Shown here piece after piece: positions 37,093 through 49,068 of a stretch of DNA of 64,000 nt. Source of the DNA: Poecilobothrus nobilitatus. Lineage: Eukaryota > Arthropoda > Insecta > Diptera > Dolichopodidae. A program made the translations under genes and the position numbers. Every line of letters begins with the position of its first letter. Position 1 is the stretch's first letter. The stretch is taken from contig OX352773.1 in assembly GCA_947095535.1 (NCBI GenBank), positions 168,962,438-169,026,437 on the forward strand. The letters are read 5' to 3'. The notes below the pieces were generated by a model that saw nothing but the letters and a program-made list of their open reading frames with translations, did no database searches and was not told where the DNA came from.

Positions 37093-38104
37093 AGCATAAA
37101 ACAGTATCTAATATTAATTTTATTGTTTTACAGTAAAACATAAAACCAGAACTAAACTATTGGTTTATCTTGTGAATTTAAAAAAGTAAAACATATATAC
37201 AACTACAATGACACGATATTGTCACGGGGTTTTGAAAATATATACAATTACAATATGCTCGTACAACTACAATGATACGATATATTAATTATGTTACCTA
37301 AATATTTAAATTTTTCGAAGGAACTAGAAATCTGATAAAACTGCTATTGTTCAACTAATGATTCCAAATAAGGATTACAATATTTCTTTTAATGTACATT
37401 TTATTATTTTTTCTTTCATGTATTGTTTGCTGATTCTTTTAAAAGTACCTACATAATAAATAAACAGAATTGTCTTTTAGAATTAAAATAAATTATTTTT
37501 TCATTGTAGTTATATTGAATGAGATAAAAACAAAAAAAAAACACAATAGTAAAGAACAAAGGTAGGTAATAGAATTTTCTAGAAAAAGATTTTCTTTCAT
37601 TTCTTTCTTTCAATTTCTACTTTTTGTCTCACATTCTATAGAATATAATACAAAAAAAAATAAGGCGGGTTTATTTTCTCAGAAATGGTTAACGTCAGAA
37701 GAATGTTATATACATACATATTTTAATAAATAATTTGATTGTTTCATATTAAATTAAACTAAAAATTTTTATTAAAATCATCAAGACTTAATTTAAATTT
37801 AATCATATAATCAATAATTAATATAAATTTATTTTATTGAAAAGTTTTTAAATATAATCCGAAAAAGTAGGAATTAATAATTCAATGTGACTTTATTTTT
37901 GCCTTAATTGATATTAATTTAATTCTTCAAAAAATTTCTGGAAACTTGTTTGACTTTTTTAAATTCTGTCAGCTCATTTAAAGACGGTAAAAAAATCTAT
38001 TCAACTAAATTTAAAAATCAGTTTTCAGTTTTTGAATATTAACAAAAAATGAGGAGTGGGAATTACTAACAATTAGCTTAAGGCTTCATTTGAAATTAAA
38101 AGAA
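37093..38104. other. A/T-rich intergenic DNA
   Basis: A short direct repeat, ACAACTACAATGA plus ACGATAT, occurs at about 37200 and 37264. No gene seen. Confidence 0.5.
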
Positions 38105-38886
38105 ACAAGGTAGAATGTAAACCAACGGTTTTTAAAAGCGCACATTTCCAAAACTCAATACAAACTGTTTAAAAGTGTGACTTACACAAAAATTAAAAAA
38201 TTTCATGTAATAAGAAAAAATGTGAAAATAGGACATTTTTGAAATTTTGAGGGGCCGTAAGTCCGGAATCCTATATAACTAAGGAAAGCCGTTAACACAC
38301 GTAAAAATATATTATAAAACCTTTAATTTTCATGTCTTGCCGAAGAAAAATTTGTACAGGTGTCTAAAAATAGCAAATTTTCAATTTTTAAGCCCCATAG
38401 CTCAGGGGGTGGTACGAAAAAATTTTCTGAGCAACCTTATACTAACTCAAAATTTCAAGCTTCTATCTAGAAGCATGCCGGAGTTATGAAAGTAGAAAGA
38501 TCATGCAAAATTTGGTTTTCACATAACGGTAAATTTAAATACTAAATTTAAAAAACTTATATAATTTTGATATTAATTTACAAAGATAAAATAAAAATAC
38601 CTGTCGAATGACGTTTTCAGATTGAAAAAATCTTAAGCAGAACATAAGATATATGCATTTAAAAATAGAGCTTTTTTAAAGTTGGAGGGGCTGTAGCTCC
38701 GTAATGGGGGGGGGCTATATGAAAAAGTTGTTCCACAAAATTATTTTTTTTATGAGACCTACCTATGGTTAAAATTTTTTTTCTCTCTCTTTAACGGTGT
38801 AGAAGTTTTGTAAACAGATGGACGGACGGACGGACAGAGTGAAACTAATAAGCACATTTTTTCAAAATTTTTTTGGAAATGTGCTA
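38105..38886 (-). repeat. GTCY-family repeat, copy C
   Basis: On the + strand it begins ACAAGGTAGAATGTAAACCA and ends TTTTGGAAATGTGCTAAAA, the same ends as copy D. A short GACGGACGGACGGACAG tract lies at about 38820. The interior contains AGGGGCTGTAGCTCCGTAAT and ACATAACGGTAAATTTAAA, as in copies B and D. Confidence 0.78.
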
Positions 38887-39417
38887 AAATCATGAAAGAC
38901 AAAAATTAGGAAAAAATTTAAAGCACAACAAATATTAAAAATCCTGCACAAATACGTGAACACATACATTATAATTTCCGAAAGGAATTTCTTTAAATTT
39001 AAATTTTATAATAAATTTTATCGTGTTTCTTAAAATATTACTTTTTTTCTAGATTCCTTTCTTTAAGCATAAACATTTTAAAAATGCAACAGTGTTTTTT
39101 TTTTTTTTTACCCTACAGTCCTTGACAAGAAAAACATCATTAAAGTCACAGATTTTATAAATTTAATAAAATAATAAGAAATCGAAAAAAAAAACATGAA
39201 TACCAAAACAATGTTTATTAATATTGTATATATATGTAAATATAATATGTAATATGTACATGTATACACATGCATTGACACATATATCTTAACTGTGTTT
39301 TAACAGTATACGTAACAGTGTAAATTTGGTTTTAAATGTAATAACATGTAAATTCCATTTAAAAGTCTGGTATTATTGCCATAATCGGTGAATTTAAATT
39401 GATATTATTTATTGTTA
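38887..39417. other. A/T-rich intergenic DNA, no gene seen
   Basis: Only homopolymer and TATGTA-type low-complexity sequence is visible. Confidence 0.5.
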
Positions 39418-40330
39418 GTACAAAATGTCCCACTATAAACGAGAAATTTAATAAAAGGTAGTAGAAGGTAAATGTCAAAACAATTTTCATAATAGAGAGA
39501 TTATTTTTTTTTTTTTTTTTTAACAATTCTCAAGATTATTGAACTTAATGGGTATTATGGAATTTGCAAATGGAAAAAAAAATAAATAAATTGATTGATG
39601 ATGTTGCAAATTTTGAAAAATTTTCTAATTATAAAAAAATAATAAGAAGGTACGTAATTTAAAAAGATTGTTAAAAATTTACTGTACTGTTACTATAACA
39701 TATCTATAACATTACAACATACTTTTTTTATGCTTAACTGAACTGAAACGTATAATAAAAAACTTTGTTTGGTCTGAACGATTGATGGCTAAAACTGATA
39801 AAAGAACTGTGATGAGAGGAACTGAGAAAAGTTTCGGAGTGCCTATTAGAAAATATAAAAAAATAACATTTTTTAGTTTGTAGGAATAATGGTAAAAATT
39901 TTAGTATATACAACTATGATTAAAGGAACTGAAAAAAGTTTCGGACTCTTAATTTGACGAAAATGTTTAATTTTTCTTTTAAATTTGTCCATGTTGAATA
40001 CAAATCGACCTCATTCAGTCGAGAGTATAGTTGGGGGCAATATATTCCACCTGTAGGATATTCTACTTTACAAAACAAATTTCCAAGAGCTGTCCATTTC
40101 CATTTCAAAATTTCGATCGTGTGAATTTTGAAAAGTATTTGTACTACATTTTGTTCCTGTGGGAAATGTTTTTAAACGAGGAAGAAGGAATTTTATTTTA
40201 GTTGAACAACACGTCATATACCTAAACATTTGTGCAAAACACATATAACATTTTATTATTTTTTGCCTTGTTTTGGCTTCCTTTATCACCTGTTATCGTA
40301 TTTACTTTCAATTGTACGACATCTTGTATA
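39418..40330. mobile_element. Possible DNA transposon copy with GTCCCAC-like ends
   Basis: The left end TACAAAATGTCCCAC resembles that at 561. The right end, reverse-complemented, is TATACAAGATGTCGTAC. The first 60 bases (AATAAAAGGTAGTAGAAGGT) also resemble 585-605. The ends are diverged, so this is tentative. Confidence 0.35.
39930..40290 (-). pseudogene. Possible LINE C-terminal remnant
   Basis: Minus-strand fragments in different frames, SRISYRWNILPPTILSTE and FNMDKFKRKI, resemble the R-WNSLP and FK-LDKF segment that closes CR1/L2-type LINE proteins. Frames are broken by stops. It could instead be chance, or part of the transposon around it. Confidence 0.35.
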
Positions 40331-42598
40331 TCGTAAGTGTTTTTGAATGTACAAAACGTAACAGATTTAAATCTTGTTTATTTTTCGTTCTATCAAATTT
40401 TTTTTTGAAAAATTATGAAAAAATTTAGAATAAATATGTACCTAGGTATTATGTATTAGCTTTTAAAATATTGAAATTGAATTTCTGTCATTGATTTTTT
40501 TGTTTATTTATTCATATAAGATTGATTTTTTTTTTTTTTTTCAATTTTTGTTTTCGTTAGTAACCTTAAAAAATATTTTAAATAAAAAAAAAGCAATAAT
40601 TTTGTTGTACCTATACTCACCTTTACAATACCTATATTACTAACCAAATCCAATTTATATATAAATCAAAAACTACCTGAGTTATTGCATTATATTTTAG
40701 ATAAAAATATGATATGAGCTCTAAATACAAATTGATTTTATTTTTATGTGATATTTGAATTTATTCTTTACAAATCTTTCCTTATAAATTAGACAGAGTT
40801 TTATGTAGGTATGTGTTTCCATTTGCCCATAGATTTTACAAAAAGTGTTAAGTAGTAAAATGTTTAAAAAAATGTATACACTCCATCTTTGTACTATAAA
40901 ATGAACACTCTACATAATGAATATGCAAAAAATATGAAATATACCAAATATTTATATAAGTTTAATAACTGTTTCTTTTTAAATATTACACAGGTACATT
41001 ATATCAATCACAGGTGCATTATATCAAACTAGTAAACTGCTATTGCTACTCCAAAAACTTTGGACAAATTAAATGTACAAAGTTAATAAAAGAGGAACGC
41101 ATATTTTGTGCAAATTTTATCTACAATTTAAAAATCCAGAACTAATATCACACCAAATTAGCAACCAAGAAGAGTGTAGCGTTGATTGTGTTAACTGTAC
41201 GATAAATTTTACAAATCTGACTTAATTATATACTGATATATATTTATCTAAATTCGAAAAGTGTAGATGACATACCTATTCGAACTCGTTGCTATCACAA
41301 TCTATTGCTGTATAGACGAACTACATTTTTTTGATGGTATAAAACTCATTTTTTTTTTGATACATCAACATTTCAGATAATCAGTCTACCAGTGTAACTA
41401 GCTATCGATACTCATATACAAAAAGAAATTGTATTGCAGTTACTCGAATCAGCTAGTCGAACTAGTTCCATTAGATTTTTATTATCGTATGAACAGACGA
41501 ACGCATGTACATAATTAAATCAACTCGAAATTCTATCCCATATGTCATAAAGGTAATGATAATTGGTAAATTTATTATGCCCTAAGAACTGTATTCGTAT
41601 AGGGGTATAAAAATGCAAATGCAAACAATAGTTTATTAAAGAAAATTTTCTATCAAGAGAAAATCTGCTTTCAATTTATTTCTTTCAATATGTTAGCAAC
41701 TATTATTGTATATAGTATGGTAATGGTATATTATTATAGTTTTATATTATATAGTGTTATATTACTATGTACTGAAAGGAGTAGTTATATCAAAATATAT
41801 CAAAATTCAATGTGAAATTCAATAATAAATTTCCTTTTTTTGATAGATACAAAACTATTGAAGAAATTATCTTCCAAAATTATTAAATTTCAAAATGTAT
41901 TTATATTAATGCAATATTAGAACGTACTGTATGAAGGATACATCCTGGAGCGTCAAAAATTATTAAATATATTGAATGTAAAAGGAATTTTTTTTACTAT
42001 TTGCTATAGACAACAATGCAATACAATAAATATTGCGATATAAAATCTTAATGAAAAATTTTATATATTTTCCAACCCCTCGTAAATAAAAAAAAACTTA
42101 GAATTTAATAATGCAAATTCATTTTTCAAAATTAAAATTTCACATAATTAAATAAATTTTTTACTATTTGATATTAAAAATTTTATTTAAATTTAAGAAA
42201 TAAATTCACTGTAATTAAATGAAATAATCTTGTTGGCTCTTAATGTTAAATTTTAATTAAATGTTCATTTTAGAAAAACTAAAGAAAAAATTTCTAAAAT
42301 ATGTAATTGAAGAGGCAAGTTTTTAAATGGTATACGGTTTTTATCACCCATTATATTTTTTATATTACGAAAAACTTTTGGTGCCAACCATATAACGAAA
42401 AGACAAAGGAAAGTCTGAAGAAATTAACAGACCGAATCTTGGGATTTCATCGGAATGGAACAGGACACCTTAAATGCTAAAACCGCAAGGCAAGAAAATA
42501 GAATATAATCTGTGTCAAAAAAATTAATCTGTGTAGGGACTACAGGCACGGAATTGAATACACATTACGTACCTTTTTTTATATGTAGAAAAAAGTTA
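40331..42598. other. A/T-rich intergenic DNA, no gene seen
   Basis: No coding domain or repeat recognised. A slightly less A/T-rich block near 42370-42560 is unassigned. Confidence 0.5.
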
Positions 42599-42790
42599 GA
42601 ACAGAAAAAAATTATTTGCTTCTCGAATGGATTCAACGATTACCTAAAGCGATAGAATGATTCAATAATTTTCCCGGAGTAAGAGAAAAATACATGAACA
42701 GAAAAAAATTATTTGATTCTTGAAGGGATTCAATGATTAGCTGAAGGGATTGATTGATTCAATACGTGCTGTAAATATCGAGTTGAGTAA
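42599..42790. repeat. Imperfect tandem duplication, period about 97
   Basis: GAACAGAAAAAAATTATTTG occurs at 42599 and 42696, each followed by a TC(T)CGAATGGATTCAACGATTA-like block. Function unknown. Confidence 0.65.
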
Positions 42791-43633
42791 CAAGTAAAGG
42801 AGCACGAAGAATCTCATGGCCTTGGTGCTAGAGTAGGAAGTTTCTATGGCCCCCATTAGAAAAAAACAACTACAACAAATCTATTATGCTACAAATGAGC
42901 CTAATTATAATATAAATACAGAACCAATTAATATAAGAAATGTTTTTATATAAAATAAATATCTATCTTGAAGTCTTTAAAGTTAGGTACATAATTTTTT
43001 TAAATCTTATGAAAAATTAGAAAATAAAAAACGAAATAGAACTTTAAAATAAATTTGATGGTGAATGATACCTACTTTATAATGAGAAAAAAAAAAAATC
43101 AATAATTTATTTATTTTAAATCAATGTAAAATTTTTCCCTGTTAACAGGTTATTTTTAGTATATTATATAATACACGGTGTTATTTATTACCTACCTAAT
43201 AAAAAAACAAAAAAAGGATATGAAAAGAAAAAAAAAACCCCTCATCAATATTTTTTTTTTTAATATTTCAATTTCAATGAACGTTTTGATAGATGCAGGA
43301 TAATAAGTTCATTAATGTTCACTTTTTTTATATTATAATTTTTTATTGATTTTTCTGTTTTATATAAATTTATTCATCAAATAATTTCTCTTGATTTTAA
43401 TTTATTTCATTAGTTTCAATTCATGAAATGTTATGTCTGTCTTCTGTTATCTTTCTATTTAATATCAATTCTATTGATTTATTATCAAAATTGATGAAAT
43501 TTTAATTTTGATGGAATTGTTACATTCTTTTCAATTTAGTTCAGTTTAGTTTATTTTTAATTATAATGAAAAATTTAAATATATAAATATATTATTTATA
43601 TAAAAAATATATATTTTACATTTTCTTTGTTTA

Positions 43634-43865
43634 TATACCCGTACGATAAGTATTGGGTATAATAAAATTACTCCTCCGTTTATAATTTATCGAAGTAAGC
43701 AAGCTAGATATACCTTCAAAGGTATGGATCGGATCGGATTAATAATCATTAGGTGGTAGGTTAGAATCTGCTTTTGAAGAATGTTTAAACATATAGGTAG
43801 TTTGAATATACATACATATGTACAAACCGCATAGTTGTAGAAATTATAAACTTCACCCAATTTAT
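43634..43865 (+). repeat. Repeat end with TATACCC ... GGGTATA hairpin (copy F)
   Basis: TATACCCGTACGATAAGTAT then GGGTATAATAAAATTACTCC and AGATATACCTTCAAAGGTAT are the reverse complement of the end of the repeat at 48.1-49.07 kb. The 3' part (43738-43862) is matched, inverted, at 47600-47722. Confidence 0.65.
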
Positions 43866-44212
43866 TTGAAAATACCGAAAATTTAAAAATGTAATATTAT
43901 AAGCAGAGTAACAAACTATGAAAAGAGATAGAAAAGTTCTTGCAAAAAAAGTATTACAAAAAGAAATGAAAAAAAAATGTTATTAATAATTAAAAAAAAA
44001 ATGTAAAGAAAAAAAACTAAAAACTAAAAGCCCTACTTTACAAGACCCTCTTTTAAGTTGGTTTCATCAAATGATAGTAACTTTATCCGAATTCGTATAA
44101 GTGCCATTCAAGATTTAATTGCCCTCGTTTTTATATTTTTATACCTAACGAACTATACCTAAAAGTTATACCTAACTTTTTATACCTAACCTTATATACT
44201 TATGTTCAAGGG

Positions 44213-44745
44213 TATAATAAATTTGCTATTACATTTATGACACCTTAAACGAGTTGAATAAGATATAGTGTCAAAGGTATGGATCGGCTCAGAATCGAGT
44301 TCTGAGTCGATTAAGCCATGTGCGTCCGACCATCAGTCCGCGTCCGTCTGTCCGCATGATAACTCAAAAAATAAAGAAGTTAGAAGACTGAAATTTTTTT
44401 CACGTCACTTTTGAAAAATTGTTAGTCTGAAATTTTGCAAGTGATCATCAAATGTTATGATAACAAGTTATGTAAAATTTAGTAGTGATGGTACGCCAGG
44501 TTCGGGTAGCTGCCATACAACTTCTCTTTTTAGATGAAAATTAATTCAGTGTCTACTGAAACTAGGAATCTGAAATTTAGTAAAGAGATGTCGAGTTACA
44601 TGGCAACAACTTCTGTAAAATGTGGTTGTGCTAGTGCAACAGGTTTGGGTAGCTGCCATACAAGTTCTCCTTTTAAATGAAAATAACTCAGTGTCTATTG
44701 AAGTTCGCTGTCTGAAATTTAGTAAAACAGGATATATTACGTTCA
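44213..44745 (+). repeat. Repeat with GTCCG tract and internal 143-bp duplication (copy G)
   Basis: It starts with GGGTATAATAAATTTGCTAT, carries CCGCGTCCGTCTGTCCGCAT, then two imperfect tandem units. CAGGTTCGGGTAGCTGCCAT recurs as CAGGTTTGGGTAGCTGCCAT (44497 and 44640). Layout as at 10190. Confidence 0.6.
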
Positions 44746-44889
44746 TACGGTTATACCAGAGTTTACTCTACTGCACCTTTCCTCATTTTTGAGCTAAAGT
44801 GACTAAGTAAACCTTTTTTTTATATTTAAAATTATTTTTCTGTACCTCCCCATTTTTTAATGATTTAATCTGAAAATCTAATTTTGTAT

Positions 44890-44975
44890 TATTTATCTGT
44901 GCAAGGATTTGAACCCGTACTCTCTCGGTTAATAAGCCACGTGCTTAACCACTTTAATTTTTCATTGTATTGCCC
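44890..44975 (-). repeat. tRNA-like SINE fragment
   Basis: The minus strand has the B box GGTTCAAATCC (44905-44915). Upstream, GTGGTTAAGCACGTGGCTTA followed by TTAACCGAG matches the SINE head at 57716. The A box is partly lost. Confidence 0.6.
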
Positions 44976-46004
44976 AGCAATTAATTGTTTAAATATATCC
45001 CATTAGAAAATAGATTTATGTTGAGGTTCTAGAATAAAGAACAATACCTACATTCTGTTTTAAATCTTTGTTAGCCTAAATATTTATAGATCTTTTAAAA
45101 TATTCTGTCACCACTTAATAACACCACGAAATAATAATGTGGGTTACTCCAAATCTTGATTTCCACAAGCTTATAAAATGTTTAAGAAAATTAACTAAAA
45201 TATCTAACCTGAGCGTGAGCATAAAAATTAAGTTCATTGTTCATTTTATATCTACCACAAAGACCAGTATGAGATAAATGACGAAACAATGGCAACTCGA
45301 AAACAATTATTTAAAAATAAAATTCAATATACCGCAGATCGACAATATACACCATAAATTTTGTTAAATTTTTAAAGATTTTTAAAATTCCATGCAAAAG
45401 AATTTAATTTAAAAAATACATATAAAATATATTTATTAAATTAAATTATACTTATTATACATATACTTATACATAAATTTATTAAATATTATACATATAC
45501 ATATATTTTTTGTAAATATTTAAACACATATAAAATATGTTTAAATATTTACAAAAAATAAACACTTAAAAATTAAAATAATAAAAAAATTTAAAATAAA
45601 ATTATTTCCAGTGATTTAATTGATAAAATTAAACAATATTTTAAATATTTATACTTGTTTAATTATTTTCTTTTGTTTCGTTAATTTAAAAAAAAAATAT
45701 TTTTATTTTTTTTTAATTATAAGTACTTTTATATTCAATAAATTTAATTTTAAATTTATCAGGCATTATTAATAATTCATTAAAACTATTTTTAATTTTT
45801 TAAACAAAATCTCACAATTAATTTTTTTTTTTAAGTTATTTATTTAATTCAATTATTTCCCGTATATGGCAATAAAAAAATCAGTTTGCCATGATTTTTT
45901 AATCGGTAAGGTTAAACAAAAAATTGTAAAATAATAAAAAAAAAAAATTTTTGGAAAATTAAAAAACAATATATATAAAATATTGAAAATTAATTTTCAT
46001 TAAC
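44976..46004. other. A/T-rich intergenic DNA with one long hairpin
   Basis: The perfect inverted repeat at 45504-45560 is listed separately. Otherwise homopolymers, no gene. Confidence 0.5.
45504..45560. repeat. Perfect 23-bp inverted repeat, 11-base loop
   Basis: The left arm, 45504-45526 (TATTTTTTGTAAATATTTAA then ACA), is exactly complementary to 45538-45560. The arms are nearly all A/T, so chance or slippage origin is possible. Confidence 0.85.
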
Positions 46005-46034
46005 TCATGTTCGGCGCGTATTTTCATTCAAGAC

Positions 46035-46042
46035 GGACGTGT
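46035..46042 (+). promoter_or_regulatory. Downstream promoter element of LINE internal promoter
   Basis: GGACGTGT matches RGACGTGY. If transcription starts at the A of TCATGT (46007), the motif begins at +29, close to the canonical +28 spacing. TCATGT fits the initiator TCAKTY except at one base. Confidence 0.55.
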
Positions 46043-46398
46043 TATTGCGGATTTTTTGAAAAGGCAAATAAAATCAAAAATTTTTTCTAATTTCTTGTTA
46101 AATTAATCTGGAAATAAAACAAAAAATTTTTTTTTCGTATATAAAAAATTTGTTCACTTTTAGTTTCTTTAATCAAAAAAAGATCATCTCACACAGTAAT
46201 TGGTTAAACCACAATACATAAAAATGAGGTTAAGGACCCACAAAGGCAAAGTCAATACCAAACTGTAAAGTACTATACCAAGTAAGAAACATCCCTATTA
46301 ACGGATAAATTCTCTAGCACAAGCGTATCTTAATATATTTGTATCTAGTGAAAGACAGGACATACACCCCCCTAGGGGTCTCAAATAAAAAGAAAAGA

Positions 46399-46945
46399 AT
46401 GGCTCCTCCAGGGAGTACCAAACAGTTCAGCTCGCTGGCAACCGGTGATGGCACAACACCAGGAAGACAAACACAGTGCAGGAACAAAATCCTCAGGCTA
46501 CCCAATGCTGAGTTTCAATAAAATTGATTCGGACAAAAAATTCCTTCAAGTGATTGCACTTGAACAGGAGAAAACTATGAAAAACTACGGCACATTTGGG
46601 ATTAACAAGGCACTCGAAAAAGTGAGTAAACAATTTACTGCCAGGTATAACAAAGATGGCAACATAATATTGGAAGCCGCAAGCAAGAGAGTAGCTGAAA
46701 AATTCATGTTTGAAAGGGATCTGTTGGGGAAATCAGTCAAATTTGAATATATCAAGTCCTTGAACTGCTCCAAAGGAGTAATATTCTGTTTCCGTCTTGC
46801 AAACGAAGAACAACCGGATGCTGAGCTACTAAAAGACCTACAAGAAGCCAACCCTAAGGCTAAAATCGAGATAGAAGACGAAAAGAAGGACTTAAATCGG
46901 AATAGAAAACCCAAAAATCTTTTTCTACTCCAAAAATATGGTTGA
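46399..46945 (+). pseudogene. LINE gag-like ORF1, frameshifted and truncated
   Basis: Translation probably began at ATG 46399 (MAPPGSTKQFSSLATGDG). The frame must change between 46445 and 46519 to join the 166-codon frame that ends at 46945. That frame reads FNKIDSDKKFLQVIALEQEK, ITLEAASKR-like sequence (YNKDGNIILEAASKRVAEKF) and a highly charged end (KIEIEDEKKDLNRNRK). This composition fits the N-terminal part of jockey-class ORF1 RNA-binding proteins. The CCHC zinc knuckles expected at the C-terminus are absent. I infer the family from composition and the upstream promoter, not from a diagnostic motif. Confidence 0.55.
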
Positions 46946-47598
46946 TTCGTTCAACTTCATTTTTAATTTAACTTTATGCCTAAGATGTTCAGTTTACCAG
47001 TATGTTGTTACATTCTTTTTGAAATACTAATATAACAATGGTATATAGAGTTGGTTTTCACTTCACTAAATAGCACTGGATGTTTTTGAAATAAAATCGA
47101 CTAATCGAATATTTAATATGTTTTTGATTTTGGCTAAATCTTGATTTCTATTAATTACCCAAATATTATATACTTGTTTCCAAACATGTTTTGATTATTT
47201 ACCTATACTTATTTTTGTATATTACCATATGGCTGCTCTAAGCTTATCTTAACAATATAAAACTAACGATATTGAAAAAGTAGTAACCAATAATTGGATG
47301 ATCCCTCTGTAAAGCTAAGGTACTTACAAGATGTGTGGATTTTGAAAAGTTCTAAAAGTTTAAGTTAAAAAATGTTTAAAATTAAGGTAAATGATGATAA
47401 ATTATTAAAAAATTTTACGATTCAATTTTTATTCTATTTCAATCTGTCAAAACTCGTCAATCAAAAAGCTCAAACTATTTAATAAAACGAGGAAGAATAC
47501 AGTTGCCTTTGTCAACTCTTAGATACCCGTACGAACCGTTAGTATGTTCACAGCCTGTCACTCTACTTACAATATTATTTTTTTAATATTTTAGTATT
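46946..47598. other. A/T-rich intergenic DNA, no gene seen
   Basis: No repeat match or domain noticed; similarity to copy F begins near 47600. Confidence 0.5.
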
Positions 47599-47599
47599 T

Positions 47600-47722
47600 T
47601 AAAATAATTTGGGTGAATTTTACAATTTCTAGAACTATGGGTTGTAGATATATTCAAACTATATGTTTATGCATTCTTCAAAAGCAAATTCTAACCTTCC
47701 ACATAACGATTATCAATCCAAA
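47600..47722 (-). repeat. Inverted copy of the 43738-43862 segment
   Basis: Read on the minus strand, AAGGTTAGAATTTGCTTTTG, AAGAATGCATAAACATATAG and AATTGTAAAATTCACCCAAA match copy F with about one difference in eight bases. It marks another member of that repeat. Confidence 0.6.
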
Positions 47723-48124
47723 ACTTTTTCAAATATTCTATAGTACCATTTAATACTAAGCGGTAAATATATATTAAATTTACTTAGTACAAAATAATAA
47801 ATATAATTTTAAATATTATATTATATTATATTTAAATATTCCATTGACAGAACAATTTCTTATAAGTACAATAAAATACATATATGTATGTATGTAAATA
47901 TGGCGCTATATAATACACCTATATACTCTTATCATTCATTCACTAGTGACATATACGAAATATTGTAAATAAACATGATATTATATAAGTATGTATATAT
48001 ATCAATATCATATAAATAAAAATTCTTCAAGCAACCGTTATGTTCTTTATTTATTTACATTTTTTTGTACTACGCATTATATCCTCAACAATTTCAAATT
48101 ATCGAGTAAAACAAAATGGAAAAA

Positions 48125-49068
48125 ATTCGTTAAAGAAATTTGTTAGCAAATTTGAAAAAATCAAGTAACACTTTCGTCAATTATAAAGTAACCCTATATT
48201 ATTAAAAAAAGTTGTTAACAGAAATAAGAGTATAACAGAATATAATATTGAAGCTTTAATTTTTGTGTATTACTTCAAAAAAATTTTAACAGGTGTTCAA
48301 GTTACGGGTGTTTAAAAATAGGAAATTTTCAGTTTTTGACCCCTTACAGCTCCTAAACGGGGGGTGATACAAAAAAAATTTCTGAAATGACTCATACTTA
48401 TTTTCAAAGATCTAATGATTCTGTCAAAATTTCAAGTTTCCGACTTGAACCGTTTAGAAGATAGAAGGGTTAAAGTATTTTACAAAATTTGAGTTTCGCA
48501 TAACGGTAAATTAAGACACCGTATGCCACAAATATATATTTATTGTATATACACTTTTAAAGTTAGTAAAAGTAGTAATCGTTTGGCGTTTTCAAAATGA
48601 ATATATACCTTATACAACTTGTGCTATAACAATTTAAATATAGAGCTTTTTTGAACCTTTGGGGAGCTGTGGCCCCGTAACGGGTGGGGCTACAAAAAAC
48701 AGTTATTAAAAATAAAATTAATATTTTTGTGAGATCTATCAACAGTTAAAATTTCATAGCTCTATTTCAAAAAAAATGTGGGGATCTAAAAGTTAGGTGT
48801 TCGAGAGCTACCCTAAGTTTTGGTCCAAACTCAACCAAAGAAAATAGGGAACCTACAAATTACTCCCAGAATATTTTGTGTAAATTTCAAGATTATAGCT
48901 TTCTTAGTTTTTGAGTTAGCGTGCTGACGGACGGACGGACATGGCTCAAAAGTCTTAGAATTTTTTTCTGATCCGATCCATACCTTTGAAGGTATATCTA
49001 GCTCGCTTATTTCGAGGTGTTACAAACGGAGGAGTAATTTTATTATACCCGATCCTATCGTACGGTAT
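48125..49068 (-). repeat. Diverged GTCY-family repeat, copy E
   Basis: The interior GGTGTTCAAGTTACGGGTGT, ACCCCTTACAGCTCCTAAAC and GCATAACGGTAAATTAAG resembles copies B-D. The 3' side (GCTGACGGACGGACGGACAT, then CCTTTGAAGGTATATCTAGC) joins the type F end, TATACCC ... GTACGGTATA. It therefore links the two repeat types. Confidence 0.65.

Larger units (their letters stand above)
46007..46945 (+). mobile_element. LINE 5' end with internal promoter and gag-like ORF1, 3' missing
   Basis: A G+C-richer island begins near TCATGTTCGGCGCG and carries GGACGTGT at 46035-46042, fitting the RGACGTGY downstream promoter element known from jockey-class LINEs. About 360 bases of 5' UTR lead to ORF1. Sequence similar to a LINE stops near 46945 without ORF2 or a poly-A tail, the reverse of the usual 5' truncation. 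Confidence 0.65.
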
